Source: Agromyces archimandritae
GTDB taxonomy: Bacteria > Actinomycetota > Actinomycetes > Actinomycetales > Microbacteriaceae
Reading direction: 5' to 3'
Assembly: GCF_018024495.1 (NCBI RefSeq)
Contig: NZ_CP071696.1
Location: forward strand, 1,860,001 to 1,924,000
Length of the DNA stretch: 64,000 nucleotides
Positions 35,167-43,799 of this stretch are shown in pieces. The translations under genes and the position numbers were made by a program. The notes below the pieces were generated by a model. That model was not told the DNA's origin. It saw only the letters and a program-made list of their open reading frames with translations, and ran no database searches. Within the stretch, counting starts at the first letter, position 1, and every line of letters starts with the position of its first letter.

Positions 35167-35310
35167 CGTTGCGCCGGCCTGGCCCGGCCGGCGGCCGAGG
35201 CGGCTACGATGGCGGGAGTGCTCGGCGCCGGGGTGGATGCCACGGCGACGGGTGAGAACGCCGTCGGGGGCCGGCCGGAGAGCAGAATCAGAAGGACCGG
35301 ATCCGAATTG

Positions 35311-36213
35311 GTGACGTCGCAGGAGTCTGAGCGCCGCGCGCGGCATGCCCTCCTGCGCCGCGGCCGACGTCAGGCCGACGATCCCTACGAGAACTTCGAG
35401 CGCGGGTTCCACGCTCTCGGCGAGCTCGCTCTCGCGGGCGTGCAGGTGTCGGCGCGTGCGACGGATCTGGCCAGCGGCCGCGTGCTGTTCTCGGTCGACG
35501 ACCATGTGGTGATGCCGATGGCATCCATCGGCAAGGTGCTGCTGCTCGTCGAGGTCGCCGCGCGTCTCGTGGAGCCGTCGAGCGATGCGTTCGCGACGTT
35601 CGAGCGTGCGCCGCGGGATGCCGTGGGCGATTCGGGGGTCTGGCAGCATCTGCAGACGGCGTCGTTGCCGATGGCCGACCTCGCCGCGCTCGTCGGGGCG
35701 ACGAGCGACAATCTGGCGACGAACGTGCTGATCCGCACGATCGGCCTCGAGGCGGTCCGCGCCCGCACCGAGGCGCTCGGCCTGACCCGCACCGCCTTGC
35801 TCGACCTGGTGCGAGACCATCGCGGGCCCGACGATGCCCCGCAGCTCTCGATCGGTTCGGCGAAGGAGCTGACCTGGCTGTTCGCGTCCCTCGCACGCGG
35901 CGAGATCGTCAGCCCGGAGGTGTCGCAGCGGGTCGTGGGCTGGCTGTCGCTGAACATGGATCTCTCGATGGTGGCGAGCGCGTTCGGGCTGGATCCGCTG
36001 GCCCACCGGCAACCCGATCACAGCGTGCTGCTGATGAACAAGACGGGCACCGACGGCGGGGTGCGCAGCGAGGTCGGGGTGCTCCGCGGCCCGAGGGCGA
36101 GCGTCTCGTATGCGGTGTCGATGTATTTCGCCGACACCTCGATGCCGGCGCGTCTGGCCGTGCTCGACGGGATGCGTCAGGTCGGCATCGACCTGCTCGA
36201 ATACGTGCACTGA
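35311..36213 (+). CDS. Serine beta-lactamase-like (class A fold) protein
   Basis: A 300-residue protein with the class A beta-lactamase/PBP-like fold: SxxK as SIGK in MPMASIGKVLL, SDN as GATSDNLATNV, and KTG as MNKTGTDGG. The residue corresponding to the omega-loop Glu166 is not evident, so it may be a transpeptidase- or esterase-like relative rather than an antibiotic hydrolase. No signal peptide is seen, which is unusual for this fold. The start is uncertain: GTG 35311 (with AGAAGGA upstream) is used here, but the frame is open from ATG 35209, and a TACGAT -10 at 35205-35210 would suit a leaderless GTG at 35218. Confidence 0.75.
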   Translation: MTSQESERRARHALLRRGRRQADDPYENFERGFHALGELALAGVQVSARATDLASGRVLFSVDDHVVMPMASIGKVLLLVEVAARLVEPSSDAFATFERAPRDAVGDSGVWQHLQTASLPMADLAALVGATSDNLATNVLIRTIGLEAVRARTEALGLTRTALLDLVRDHRGPDDAPQLSIGSAKELTWLFASLARGEIVSPEVSQRVVGWLSLNMDLSMVASAFGLDPLAHRQPDHSVLLMNKTGTDGGVRSEVGVLRGPRASVSYAVSMYFADTSMPARLAVLDGMRQVGIDLLEYVH

Positions 36214-36421
36214 CCGGCATCCGCCGCAGCACGGGCGAGCCGGCTGCCGAACGCCGCCGACGGCATCCATCCCGCTTTCAGGGGGCGCTCGGCGAAGTCC
36301 CGGGATGCGGTGAAGCCTCGCGTTCGGGGTAGGGTATCTGAGTTCCCCGCACGCATTCGAGGTTTCCTCATGCCTGCGTGCGCTGGGAGATCCACCCCGA
36401 AACAACCCGACAGGAGTACGC

Positions 36422-37684
36422 GTGACGACGACGTCGACAGCGGTCGAAACCCCGAAATGGAAGATCATCGGGCCGGGCCTCGTAGTAGCGGCCACCGGCG
36501 TCGGCTCGGCCGACATGGTGGCCACCCTCGTCGCCGGCTCGAACTACGGATACGCCCTGTTGTGGGCCGTCGTGCTCGGCGTCATCCTGAAGATCGTGCT
36601 CGTCGAAGGCGCCGGACGGTACACCGTCGCCACCGGCAAGACGATCTTCGAGGGCTGGCGCTCGCTCGGCCGCTGGCCGGTCTGGTACTTCGCCCCCTAC
36701 ATCGTGATCTGGGGCTTCGTCTACGCCGCCTCGGCGATGAGCTCGACGGCACTGCCGCTCGTCGCGCTCTTCGGCGGGGAAACCTGGATGTGGGCCGTCG
36801 GCACGGGCCTCGTCGCCTTCGTGCTCATCTGGTTCGGCCGCTACAAGATCTTCGAGAAGATCACCGCCCTGCTCGTGGGCCTCATGTTCGTCACGATCGT
36901 CGTGCTGGCCGTCATCGCCGCACCGAACGTGTGGAACGTCTTCACCGGCCTCGTGCCGCTCATCCCCGAGGGGGCGAACGGCATGTTCTACACGCTCGCC
37001 CTCGCGGGCGGCGTCGGCGGCACCATCACCCTCGCCGCGTACGGCTACTGGCTGCGCGAGAAGGGCTGGGACAAGCCGCAGTTCATGCGCGTCATGCGCA
37101 TCGACAACACCGTCGCCTACATCGTCACCGGCGTTTTCGTCATCTCGATGCTCATCGTCGGCGTCGAGGTCGTGCAGGCGGCCGGCGTCGCGCTCTCCTC
37201 GGGCGACCAGGGTCTCCTCGACCTCGACCGCGTGCTGCGCGAGCGCTACGGCGACTTCGTCGGCGTCTGGTTCCTCGTCGGCTTCTGGGCTGCCGGCTTC
37301 TCGTCGGTGCTCGGCGTGTGGAACGGCGTCTCGCTCATGTTCGCCGACTTCATGGGCAACATCACCGGCAAGGGCAGCGACCACCCCGACTCGAAGGGCC
37401 ACGGCAAGTGGTTCAAGGTCTACGTGCTCTGGCTGACCTTCCCGCCGATGCTCATGCTCTTCCTCGACCAGCCGATCTTCCTGGTTCTGCTGTACGGGTT
37501 CCTCGGGGCGCTGTTCATGCCGTTCCTGGCGATCACGCTGCTGCCGATCCTGAACACGGACCGGGTGCCGAAGGAGTTCCGCAACCGCTGGCACACGAAC
37601 ACGGCGCTCGTGATCACGGCGGTGCTGTTCATCGTGCTCGGCATCTACCAGGCGTGGAACGCGATCTCGAAGCTGTTCATGTAA
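36422..37684 (+). CDS. Nramp-family-like membrane transporter lacking the DPGN metal motif
   Basis: A 420-residue, ~11-helix protein of the Nramp/LeuT fold (KWKIIGPGLVVAATGVGSAD at helix 1; FYTLALAGGVGGTITLAAYG at helix 6). Canonical Nramp importers have DPGN in helix 1 and an MPH motif in helix 6 to bind Mn2+ or Fe2+; here they read GVGSADM and AGGVGGTITLAA, so the known metal ligands are absent. The protein may move a different substrate. Start GTG at 36422. The 208-base upstream gap holds no gene; TAGGGT at ~36333 is a possible -10 box. Confidence 0.8.
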   Translation: MTTTSTAVETPKWKIIGPGLVVAATGVGSADMVATLVAGSNYGYALLWAVVLGVILKIVLVEGAGRYTVATGKTIFEGWRSLGRWPVWYFAPYIVIWGFVYAASAMSSTALPLVALFGGETWMWAVGTGLVAFVLIWFGRYKIFEKITALLVGLMFVTIVVLAVIAAPNVWNVFTGLVPLIPEGANGMFYTLALAGGVGGTITLAAYGYWLREKGWDKPQFMRVMRIDNTVAYIVTGVFVISMLIVGVEVVQAAGVALSSGDQGLLDLDRVLRERYGDFVGVWFLVGFWAAGFSSVLGVWNGVSLMFADFMGNITGKGSDHPDSKGHGKWFKVYVLWLTFPPMLMLFLDQPIFLVLLYGFLGALFMPFLAITLLPILNTDRVPKEFRNRWHTNTALVITAVLFIVLGIYQAWNAISKLFM

Positions 37685-37748
37685 CGAACGGCCGAGGGTG
37701 GCGGGCGGATCGGGTCACCGGTCCGCCCGCCGTCGTCCGTGCGTACGG

Positions 37749-37754
37749 TAGGTT
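37749..37754 (+). promoter_or_regulatory. -10 box of the alcohol dehydrogenase gene
   Basis: TAGGTT ends 8 nt before the ATG at 37763. Confidence 0.38.
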
Positions 37755-37762
37755 CGGGTGCC

Positions 37763-38869
37763 ATGCTGATCCGTGGTGCCGTCCTGGAAGAGATCGGCCG
37801 TGAGCGCCCGTTCGGGCAGTCGCGTCCGATCACCGTCACCGAGCTCGAGCTCGACCCCCCGGGGCCCGGTGAGCTGCTCGTGCGCATCGAGGCGGCCGGC
37901 GTGTGCCATTCGGACCTCTCGGTCGTCGACGGGCATCGTGTGCGCCCGGTTCCGATGCTGCTCGGCCATGAGGCCGCCGGGATCGTCGAGGCGGTCGGCG
38001 AGGGCGTGGACGATATCGCGGTCGGGGCGCGGGTGGTGATGGCGTTCCTGCCGCGCTGCGGGGAGTGCGCCGGGTGCCGCACCGACGGCCGTCTGCCGTG
38101 CGAGCCGGGCACGCGCGCCAACAACGAGGGTGTGCTGATGTCGGGTGCGACCCGCCTGCATCGCGGCGGCGAACCCGTGCACCACCATCTCGGGGTGTCG
38201 GGTTTCGCCACGCATGCGGTCGTCGACCGGCGCTCGGCGGTCGAGGTGGGTCTCGACGTGCCGCCGGATGTCGCGGCGGTGCTCGGCTGCGCGGTGCTCA
38301 CGGGCGGCGGGGCGGTGCTGAACGCGGGCCGGGCCGACCCGGACGACGACATCGCGATCGTCGGCCTCGGCGGGGTCGGGATGGCGGCCCTGATCACGGC
38401 GGTCGCGCGCCGGGACGGCGGCCGGGTGATCGGTGTGGATGCCGTGCCGGCCAAACTCGAGGCGGCCCGCGAGGCGGGGGCGGATGCCGTGTACACGCCC
38501 GATGAGGCCGTCGCGGCCGGCATCCGCACCCCCGTCGTGGTCGAGGCCGCGGGGCATCCGCGCGCCTTCGAGACGGCCTTCGCGCTCACCGCGCCCGGCG
38601 GCCGCACGGTCACCGTCGGACTGCCGGGGCCCGACGCCCGCTCGTCGATCTCGCCGCTGACGGTGACCGCCGAGGCCCGCACCGTCATCGGCAGTTACCT
38701 CGGCTCGGCGGTGCCGGCCCGCGACATCCCGGTGTACGCGGAGCTGTGGCGCGAGGGCCGTCTGCCGGTGGAGCGGCTCATCTCGGCCCATATCGGCCTC
38801 GACGAAGTGAACGAGGCGATGGATGCCCTCGCCGACGGGTCCGCGCTGCGCCAGATCATCGTGTTCTGA
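37763..38869 (+). CDS. Zinc-dependent alcohol dehydrogenase
   Basis: A 368-residue medium-chain dehydrogenase of the class III/AdhC-like group. Catalytic zinc ligands are in AAGVCHSDLSVVDG and LLGHEAAGIVE; structural zinc ligands in LPRCGECAGCRTDGRLPCE. The NAD-binding motif is IAIVGLGGVGMAALITA, with D in GVDAVPAKLEAA favouring NAD. The C-terminus (ISAHIGLDEVNEAMDALADG) is typical. The substrate alcohol or aldehyde is not determined. The stop overlaps the next start by 1 nt (TGATG), so the two genes form an operon. Confidence 0.93.
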   Translation: MLIRGAVLEEIGRERPFGQSRPITVTELELDPPGPGELLVRIEAAGVCHSDLSVVDGHRVRPVPMLLGHEAAGIVEAVGEGVDDIAVGARVVMAFLPRCGECAGCRTDGRLPCEPGTRANNEGVLMSGATRLHRGGEPVHHHLGVSGFATHAVVDRRSAVEVGLDVPPDVAAVLGCAVLTGGGAVLNAGRADPDDDIAIVGLGGVGMAALITAVARRDGGRVIGVDAVPAKLEAAREAGADAVYTPDEAVAAGIRTPVVVEAAGHPRAFETAFALTAPGGRTVTVGLPGPDARSSISPLTVTAEARTVIGSYLGSAVPARDIPVYAELWREGRLPVERLISAHIGLDEVNEAMDALADGSALRQIIVF

Positions 38870-39843
38870 TGCCCGCGGCCCTCGCGTTCGTCATCGGTCT
38901 GGTCGGCGTGATCGTGGGCGCCGAGTTCGTCGCGCGCGGCGGGGCCCGGTTCGCGGCGGGCCTCGGCATCCCGCCGCTGATCATCGGGGCGACGATCGTG
39001 GCGATCGGCACGAGCTTTCCCGAGCTGGCGATCGGCATCGAGGCGGCGCTCGCCGGCCACGCCGATCTCGCGGTGGCGAACATCGCGGGCACGAACACGC
39101 TGAACATCCTGTTGATCCTGGGGCTCGTGGCGGTGATGCGGCCGCTGCAACTCGGCCCGCACACCATCCGGCTCGACCTCGGCTCGATCGTCATCGCCTC
39201 GCTGCTGCTCGTCGTGCTGTGCCTCGACGGGGAGCTCAGCGTGTTCGACTCGTTCGTGCTGGTGGCGGCCGGCCTCGTCTATCTGGTCGTGCTCGTGCGT
39301 GCTGCGCGGCGGGAGCGGTCCGCGGTCATCGCGGAGGCCGCGGGGGAGTACCCGGAGCCCAAGCGCGACGGCAAGGTCGGCCCGATCCTGATCTCGGCGC
39401 TCGTGCTCGTGGCGGGTCTGGCGATCATCCTCCTCGGCGCCGACCTGCTCGTCGACGGCGCGGTCGGCATCGCGAGCGCGCTCGGCGTCTCGGAGGCGAT
39501 CATCGGCCTCACGATCGTCGCGATCGGCACGTCGGCGCCCGAGCTGGCGACGGCGATCGTGTCGACGCTGCGCGGCCATCGCGATATCGCCGTCGGCAAC
39601 CTCATCGGGTCTTCGGTGTTCAACATCGTCTTCATCCTGGGCATCACGGGGCTGGCGACGCCGGGGTCGTTCGAGATCCCGCCCGAGATCGTGTGGATCG
39701 ACCTGCCGGTGATGCTGGCGGCGGCGCTCGTGTGCGTGCCGATCTTCCTGACGGGCCGGAACATCGTGCGCCGCTGGGAGGGGGCGCTGATGATGGCCCT
39801 GTACCTCGGCTATCTCACGACGATCGTGGTGCTGCGCACCTGA
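38869..39843 (+). CDS. Calcium/sodium antiporter (YrbG/CaCA family)
   Basis: A 324-residue membrane protein with the two inverted alpha-repeats of cation/Ca2+ exchangers: IIGATIVAIGTSFPELAIGI in the first half and IIGLTIVAIGTSAPELATAI in the second, each with the ion-binding Glu, followed by NIAGTNTLNILLILGL and NLIGSSVFNIVFILGI. Ten helices are expected. It would extrude Ca2+ in exchange for Na+ or H+. It is translationally coupled to the alcohol dehydrogenase, an unusual partner. Confidence 0.95.
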   Translation: MPAALAFVIGLVGVIVGAEFVARGGARFAAGLGIPPLIIGATIVAIGTSFPELAIGIEAALAGHADLAVANIAGTNTLNILLILGLVAVMRPLQLGPHTIRLDLGSIVIASLLLVVLCLDGELSVFDSFVLVAAGLVYLVVLVRAARRERSAVIAEAAGEYPEPKRDGKVGPILISALVLVAGLAIILLGADLLVDGAVGIASALGVSEAIIGLTIVAIGTSAPELATAIVSTLRGHRDIAVGNLIGSSVFNIVFILGITGLATPGSFEIPPEIVWIDLPVMLAAALVCVPIFLTGRNIVRRWEGALMMALYLGYLTTIVVLRT

Positions 39844-39910
39844 GGGGCGCGGTGGATGCCGGGGCGCGCCGCGGCATCCGCACCCGGGAATGCCGGTACT
39901 CGATGCTTGA

Positions 39911-39974
39911 CTTTCCTCGCGGGCAAGTCGTAGTCTTTCCTCAACGGAAAGTTACATCTTTCCTCAAGGGAAAA
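39911..39974. promoter_or_regulatory. Three operator-like CTTTCC sites at the promoter of the 39991 operon
   Basis: CTTTCCTCGCGGGCAAG (39911-39927), CTTTCCTCAACGGAAAG (39935-39951, perfect arms) and CTTTCCTCAAGGGAAAA (39958-39974), spaced 23-24 bp. TTGACT (39907-39912) and TAGTCT (39931-39936) can serve as -35 and -10 (18-bp spacing), so the sites cover the promoter. The winged-helix regulator of the same operon is the likely ligand. AGGGGG (39981-39986) is the ribosome binding site. Confidence 0.7.
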
Positions 39975-39990
39975 CACCGAAGGGGGCACC

Positions 39991-40464
39991 ATGGAAATGA
40001 CACCGGACGAAGCGCGACGCGCGCTCGCCGACACCGAAGCCGCACAACGCACCGTCGCCGTCGAGGTCGGCGCGCCGGCCGCCTACTGGTGGGGGCTCGG
40101 CATCGCCTGGGTCGCACTCGGCGCCATCGCCGACCTCGGCAACGCCTGGCTCACCGTCATCCTCACGTTCGCGATCGGCCTCGCCCATGCGATCGTCGGC
40201 GGCCGGCTCATGGGAGGCCGTCACCGCAGCGGCCGCGTGCAGCCGAGCGCCGCCACCGCCGGCCGCGACACCGGCCTCGTGGTCTGGATCTTCCTCGTCG
40301 TCCTCGTGCTCGTCACGGTCGGCCTGGCCCTGCTCCTGAACGCCGACGGAGCCGGCCACCCCGCGCTGTTCGCGAGCCTCGCGCCCGCGACGCTCCTCGT
40401 CGCCGGCGGTCCCCGCATCGCCATGTGGGCCTCGCAGCGCGCCGCCCGGAGGGCCGCCGCATGA
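39991..40464 (+). CDS. Four-helix membrane protein of unknown function
   Basis: A 157-residue protein. A short charged N-terminus (MTPDEARRALADTEAAQRTV) leads to four predicted membrane helices in two pairs (YWWGLGIAWVALGAIADLG, WLTVILTFAIGLAHAIVGG; VVWIFLVVLVLVTVGLALLL, LFASLAPATLLVAGGPRIAM) separated by a basic loop. It overlaps the regulator gene by 4 nt. Such two-gene units (membrane protein plus HTH_34-type regulator) are common in actinobacteria; the role is unknown. Confidence 0.82.
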   Translation: MEMTPDEARRALADTEAAQRTVAVEVGAPAAYWWGLGIAWVALGAIADLGNAWLTVILTFAIGLAHAIVGGRLMGGRHRSGRVQPSAATAGRDTGLVVWIFLVVLVLVTVGLALLLNADGAGHPALFASLAPATLLVAGGPRIAMWASQRAARRAAA

Positions 40465-40769
40465 GCCCCGCCGACATCGCCGGCGGGGCATCCACCCCGG
40501 ACGAGGTGCTCCAGCCGGGCACGCGCCTCTCGGTCCTCGCCCTGCTCGCCGCCGCCGACTGGGCCGAGTTCGCGTTCATCCGCGATCGCCTCGGGCTCTC
40601 GGACTCGGCCCTCTCGAAGCAGCTGACCGCCCTCGAGACCGCCGGCTACGTCGTCACCGAACGCCGCAGCGTCGACAGCCGCCGGCGCATGCGCGCCCGC
40701 CTCACCGAAACCGGCCGCACCGCCCTGCAGGACTACGTCGACTCCCTCCGCGCGATCATCGCCGGGTAA
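40461..40769 (+). CDS. Winged-helix transcriptional regulator (HTH_34/MarR-like)
   Basis: A 102-residue DNA-binding protein. The fold is visible as RLSVLALLAAADWAEFAFIR, DRLGLSDSALSKQLTALETA (recognition helix), GYVVTERRSVDSRRRMRARL (wing) and a final dimerising helix. It is coupled to the membrane protein gene (ATGA) and probably represses the operon at the three CTTTCC sites. No effector domain is present; any signal would have to act on this single domain. Confidence 0.88.
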   Translation: MSPADIAGGASTPDEVLQPGTRLSVLALLAAADWAEFAFIRDRLGLSDSALSKQLTALETAGYVVTERRSVDSRRRMRARLTETGRTALQDYVDSLRAIIAG

Positions 40770-40779
40770 CCGGACGGGT

Positions 40780-40812
40780 GGATGCCGTGCCGGCCGGGCC
40801 GGGCGGCATCCC
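40780..40812. terminator. GGATGCC-type hairpin between convergent genes, copy 1
   Basis: GGATGCCGTGCCGGCC pairs with GGCCGGGCGGCATCC. Located between the regulator and the convergent Nudix gene. The same hairpin sequence with small changes recurs at 42325-42361. Confidence 0.6.
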
Positions 40813-40848
40813 CCCGGGGCGCATCCCGCCGCGCCCTCCGATCGGGCT

Positions 40849-41253
40849 TCAGTCGATGAGGTCGGCGGCGACGAGCCGGCGCAGCACGTCGACGCCGGCG
40901 GGCGGGCAGCGGCCGGCGTCGACGGAGCTCGCCCAGTGCAGCGCCTCGACCTCGGCGGCCGGCGCGGGTTCGTCGTCGGTGGATGCCCGGAACACCGCCA
41001 TCCGCACGATCCGCCCCTCGGGCTCGCCGTGAGCCTGCACGGCGACGTCGAAGAGGAACTCGAGGGCATCGGGGTCGAGCTCGAGCGAGACCTCCTCGCG
41101 GGCTTCGCGTGCGGCGGCTTCGGCAGGCGTCTCGCCGGGGTCGATCTTGCCGCCCGGCATGAAGTAGACGTCGCGGCCGCGCGCGGTGACCATGAGCACG
41201 CGCCGGTCGCGCACGAGCGCGATGGCGGCGGTGTGGATGTCGGGGAGCGTCAC
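40849..41253 (-). CDS. Nudix hydrolase
   Basis: A 134-residue Nudix protein. The Nudix box is complete: GGKIDPGETPAEAAAREA then REEVSLEL, fitting GX5EX7REUXEEXGU except that the final Gly-U is SL. It opens DIHTAAIALVRDRRVLMVTA, as in MutT-like enzymes that cleave nucleoside diphosphate derivatives. The exact substrate is not known. GTG start; TAGGCT lies 6 nt upstream. Confidence 0.9.
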   Translation of the reverse strand: MTLPDIHTAAIALVRDRRVLMVTARGRDVYFMPGGKIDPGETPAEAAAREAREEVSLELDPDALEFLFDVAVQAHGEPEGRIVRMAVFRASTDDEPAPAAEVEALHWASSVDAGRCPPAGVDVLRRLVAADLID

Positions 41254-41259
41254 CGTCCG

Positions 41260-41265
41260 AGCCTA
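41260..41265 (-). promoter_or_regulatory. -10 box of the Nudix gene
   Basis: TAGGCT on the minus strand ends 6 nt before the GTG start at 41253. Confidence 0.42.
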
Positions 41266-41423
41266 CGCCCGGCATCCCGACCCTGACGCTCCGCCGCCGG
41301 CGGCCCGGCTGAAGAGCCTCGGCTTTCGCCTGGCCCGCGAACGGGGGATACCCCGGGTCATACGGATCGCATAGCTTTCAATCGCGCCATCCGCGCATCC
41401 CCGACCCGAAAGGCCCTTTCCCC

Positions 41424-42284
41424 GTGCCACTGACCCTGCCAGGGCGCCGTTTCGGGGCCCTCGCGGCGGCCGCGACCATCGCCCTGTTCGCGTTCTCCGC
41501 CGCACCCGCTTCCGCCGAGGAGCCGTCTATCGTCGAGACGTTCTCCGAGCCGGGCGACCCGAACGATACGGTCGACCCGCCCGTCGACGAGGATGAGTAC
41601 GATATGGGCGACCCGAACGACACGCCCGATTTCCCGCCGGCTCCCGGCGGAGAGCCGGGCGACACCGATTACGACGTCGAGGAGAACGGCGACCCGGTCG
41701 AACCGGGCGAGGAGGAGCCGGTCGAACAGATCCCCGTGTTCCCGCCGCCGGTCATCGAGGTGGGCGTCACCGAGTTCGTCGAGGGCGGATGGGGAGACGG
41801 CATTCCCGTCCGCGGCAGCGGGTTCAACCCGGCGATCCCGGATGTGGCCGTGCAGATCTCGGCCGGCCAGGGAACGGTCGGCCTGTACTGGTTCCCGGTG
41901 GAGCCGGACGGCACGATCGATGTCGTCGTGCATCCTGTCGACCCGCTGTACGCGTTCCCGGGCATGCCGCGGATCGAACTCAGGGCTTGGCAGCCCTATC
42001 CCGACTGGAGCACCGTCTATTCGGACGCCGTCGAGCTGACGATTCTGCCTGCCGGGCTGACCAACCCCGATACCGGATCGACGTCGTCGCCGACACCGGC
42101 CGCACCCGCGGCACCGACCGCACCGGCTGAAACGCCGAAGGCGCCGGCTGCTGCCGTTGCGAAGACCGCATCCGGCCTCCCCGAGACGGGCATCGACACC
42201 GGCATCGGCGGTGTCGCGTTCGCGCTGCTCGTCTCCGGCGCGTTCGTGCTGCTGGCTGCCCGCCGGCGGGCGTCCGCCAGCTGA
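41424..42284 (+). CDS. LPXTG-anchored cell-wall surface protein
   Basis: A 286-residue sortase substrate. Signal peptide at ~1-32 (FGALAAAATIALFAFSAAPASA). Then a very acidic Pro/Asp/Glu-rich stretch (~33-110), a compact strand-rich domain (~112-215: VGVTEFVEGGWGDGIPVRGS, VAVQISAGQGTVGLYWFPVE), an Ala/Pro/Thr stalk, and the sorting signal LPETG near residue 252 followed by a hydrophobic helix and RRRASAS. Start is GTG at 41424 with GAAAGG upstream. The acidic region may bind cations; the adhesive or structural role is unknown. Confidence 0.9.
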   Translation: MPLTLPGRRFGALAAAATIALFAFSAAPASAEEPSIVETFSEPGDPNDTVDPPVDEDEYDMGDPNDTPDFPPAPGGEPGDTDYDVEENGDPVEPGEEEPVEQIPVFPPPVIEVGVTEFVEGGWGDGIPVRGSGFNPAIPDVAVQISAGQGTVGLYWFPVEPDGTIDVVVHPVDPLYAFPGMPRIELRAWQPYPDWSTVYSDAVELTILPAGLTNPDTGSTSSPTPAAPAAPTAPAETPKAPAAAVAKTASGLPETGIDTGIGGVAFALLVSGAFVLLAARRRASAS

Positions 42285-42324
42285 TGCGCGGGCCCGCGCG
42301 CGGCGCGGGGCCGACGTAGGATGG

Positions 42325-42361
42325 GTGGATGCCGTGCCGGCCCGCGCCGGGCGGCATCCAT
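42325..42361. terminator. GGATGCC-type hairpin, copy 2
   Basis: GGTGGATGCCGTGCCGG pairs with CCGGGCGGCATCCATC around CCCGCG. Nearly the same sequence as 40780-40812. It lies between the LPXTG gene and glyS, both on the plus strand, so it may end the former's transcript. Confidence 0.58.
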
Positions 42362-42410
42362 CCGGGGCGCGCCCCGGCATCCACCCGCCAGCTGCACCAT
42401 TGGAGCCACC

Positions 42411-43796
42411 GTGGCCGCACCCAGCCGTCTCGACGCCGTCATCGCCCTCGCCCAGCACCGGGGCTTCGTCTTCCAGGCCGGCGAGATCTACGGCGGATCC
42501 CGCTCCGCGTGGGACTACGGCCCCCTGGGCGTCGAGCTCAAGGAGAACATCAAGCGGCAGTGGTGGAAGTACATGGTCACCCGCCGCGACGACGTCGTCG
42601 GTCTCGACTCGAGCGTCATCCTGCCGAAGCAGGTGTGGGTCGCCTCGGGCCACGTCGGCGTCTTCACCGACCCGCTCGTCGAGTGCCTGCACTGCCACAA
42701 GCGCTTCCGCGAAGACCACATGATCGAGGCCTTCGAGGAGAAGAAGGGCCGCGCGCCCGAGAACGGCATGGCCGACATCGTCTGCCCGAACTGCGGCACC
42801 CGCGGTCAGTGGACCCCGCCGCGCGACTTCAACATGATGTTGCAGACCTACCTCGGCCCGGTCCAGGACGAGTCCGGCCTGCACTACCTGCGCCCCGAGA
42901 CCGCGCAGGGCATCTTCACGAACTTCGCGAACGTGCTGCAGGCGGCGCGGATGAAGCCGCCGTTCGGCATCGGTCAGATCGGCAAGTCGTTCCGCAACGA
43001 GATCACGCCGGGCAACTTCATCTTCCGCACGCGCGAGTTCGAGCAGATGGAGCTCGAGTTCTTCGTGGAGCCCGGCACGGACGACGAATGGTTCCAGTAC
43101 TGGGTCGACTACCGCTGGAACTGGTACACCGGCCTTGGCGTCGACCCCGAGAACCTCCGGCTCTACGAGCACCCGGAGGAGAAGCTCTCGCACTACTCGA
43201 AGCGCACCATCGACATCGAGTACCGCTTCGGCTTCACCGGCGGCGAATGGGGCGAGCTTGAGGGCGTCGCCAACCGCACCGACTTCGACCTGAAGACCCA
43301 CTCGGAGCACTCCGGCAAGGAGCTGTCGTACTTCGACCAGGCCAAGAACGAACGCTGGATCCCCTATGTCATCGAGCCGGCGGCCGGTCTGACCCGCTCG
43401 CTCATGGCGTTCCTGGTGGATGCCTACCACGTCGAGCAGGTGCCGAACGCGAAGGGCGGCGTCGACGAGCGCACCGTGCTGAAGCTCGATCCGCGCCTGT
43501 CGCCGGTGAAGGCGGCCGTGCTGCCCCTCAGCCGCAACGAGAAGCTCTCCCCGATGGCGCGCGAGCTCGCCGCCAAACTCCGCGGCAACTGGAACGTGGA
43601 CTTCGACGACGCCGGCGCGATCGGCCGCCGCTACCGCCGCCAGGACGAGATCGGTACGCCGTACTGCATCACGGTCGACTTCGATTCGCTCGACGACCAG
43701 GCCGTGACGGTGCGCGACCGCGACACCATGCAGCAGGAGCGCGTCCCGCTCGCCGAGATCGAGGGCTACCTGGCCCAGCGCCTCCTCGGCGCGTAA
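42411..43796 (+). CDS. glyS: Glycyl-tRNA synthetase (class II, dimeric type)
   Basis: A 461-residue alpha2-type GlyRS that attaches glycine to tRNA-Gly. Class II motifs are present: [38 protein letters not shown] (motif 2) and [20 protein letters not shown] (motif 3). A zinc ribbon follows motif 1 (CLHCHKRF and CPNCGTRG). The anticodon-binding C-terminal domain includes [15 protein letters not shown] and ends [12 protein letters not shown] at 42411 with TTGGAGCC upstream gives the standard length; the longer in-frame opening at 42321 is repeat sequence. Confidence 0.97.
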   Translation: MAAPSRLDAVIALAQHRGFVFQAGEIYGGSRSAWDYGPLGVELKENIKRQWWKYMVTRRDDVVGLDSSVILPKQVWVASGHVGVFTDPLVECLHCHKRFREDHMIEAFEEKKGRAPENGMADIVCPNCGTRGQWTPPRDFNMMLQTYLGPVQDESGLHYLRPETAQGIFTNFANVLQAARMKPPFGIGQIGKSFRNEITPGNFIFRTREFEQMELEFFVEPGTDDEWFQYWVDYRWNWYTGLGVDPENLRLYEHPEEKLSHYSKRTIDIEYRFGFTGGEWGELEGVANRTDFDLKTHSEHSGKELSYFDQAKNERWIPYVIEPAAGLTRSLMAFLVDAYHVEQVPNAKGGVDERTVLKLDPRLSPVKAAVLPLSRNEKLSPMARELAAKLRGNWNVDFDDAGAIGRRYRRQDEIGTPYCITVDFDSLDDQAVTVRDRDTMQQERVPLAEIEGYLAQRLLGA

Positions 43797-43799
43797 GCG

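Noticed and set aside
36214..36421. Metal-sensing riboswitch upstream of the Nramp-like gene
   Set aside because: No yybP-ykoY, M-box or NiCo-type conserved core was recognised; only a weak -10 candidate is present.
31669..36525. A ~1600-residue minus-strand open frame
   Set aside because: It is an antisense reading of the M13 peptidase and beta-lactamase-like genes joined to the real MATE gene; composition (Arg, Asp, Val, Leu-rich) and lack of motifs mark it as spurious.
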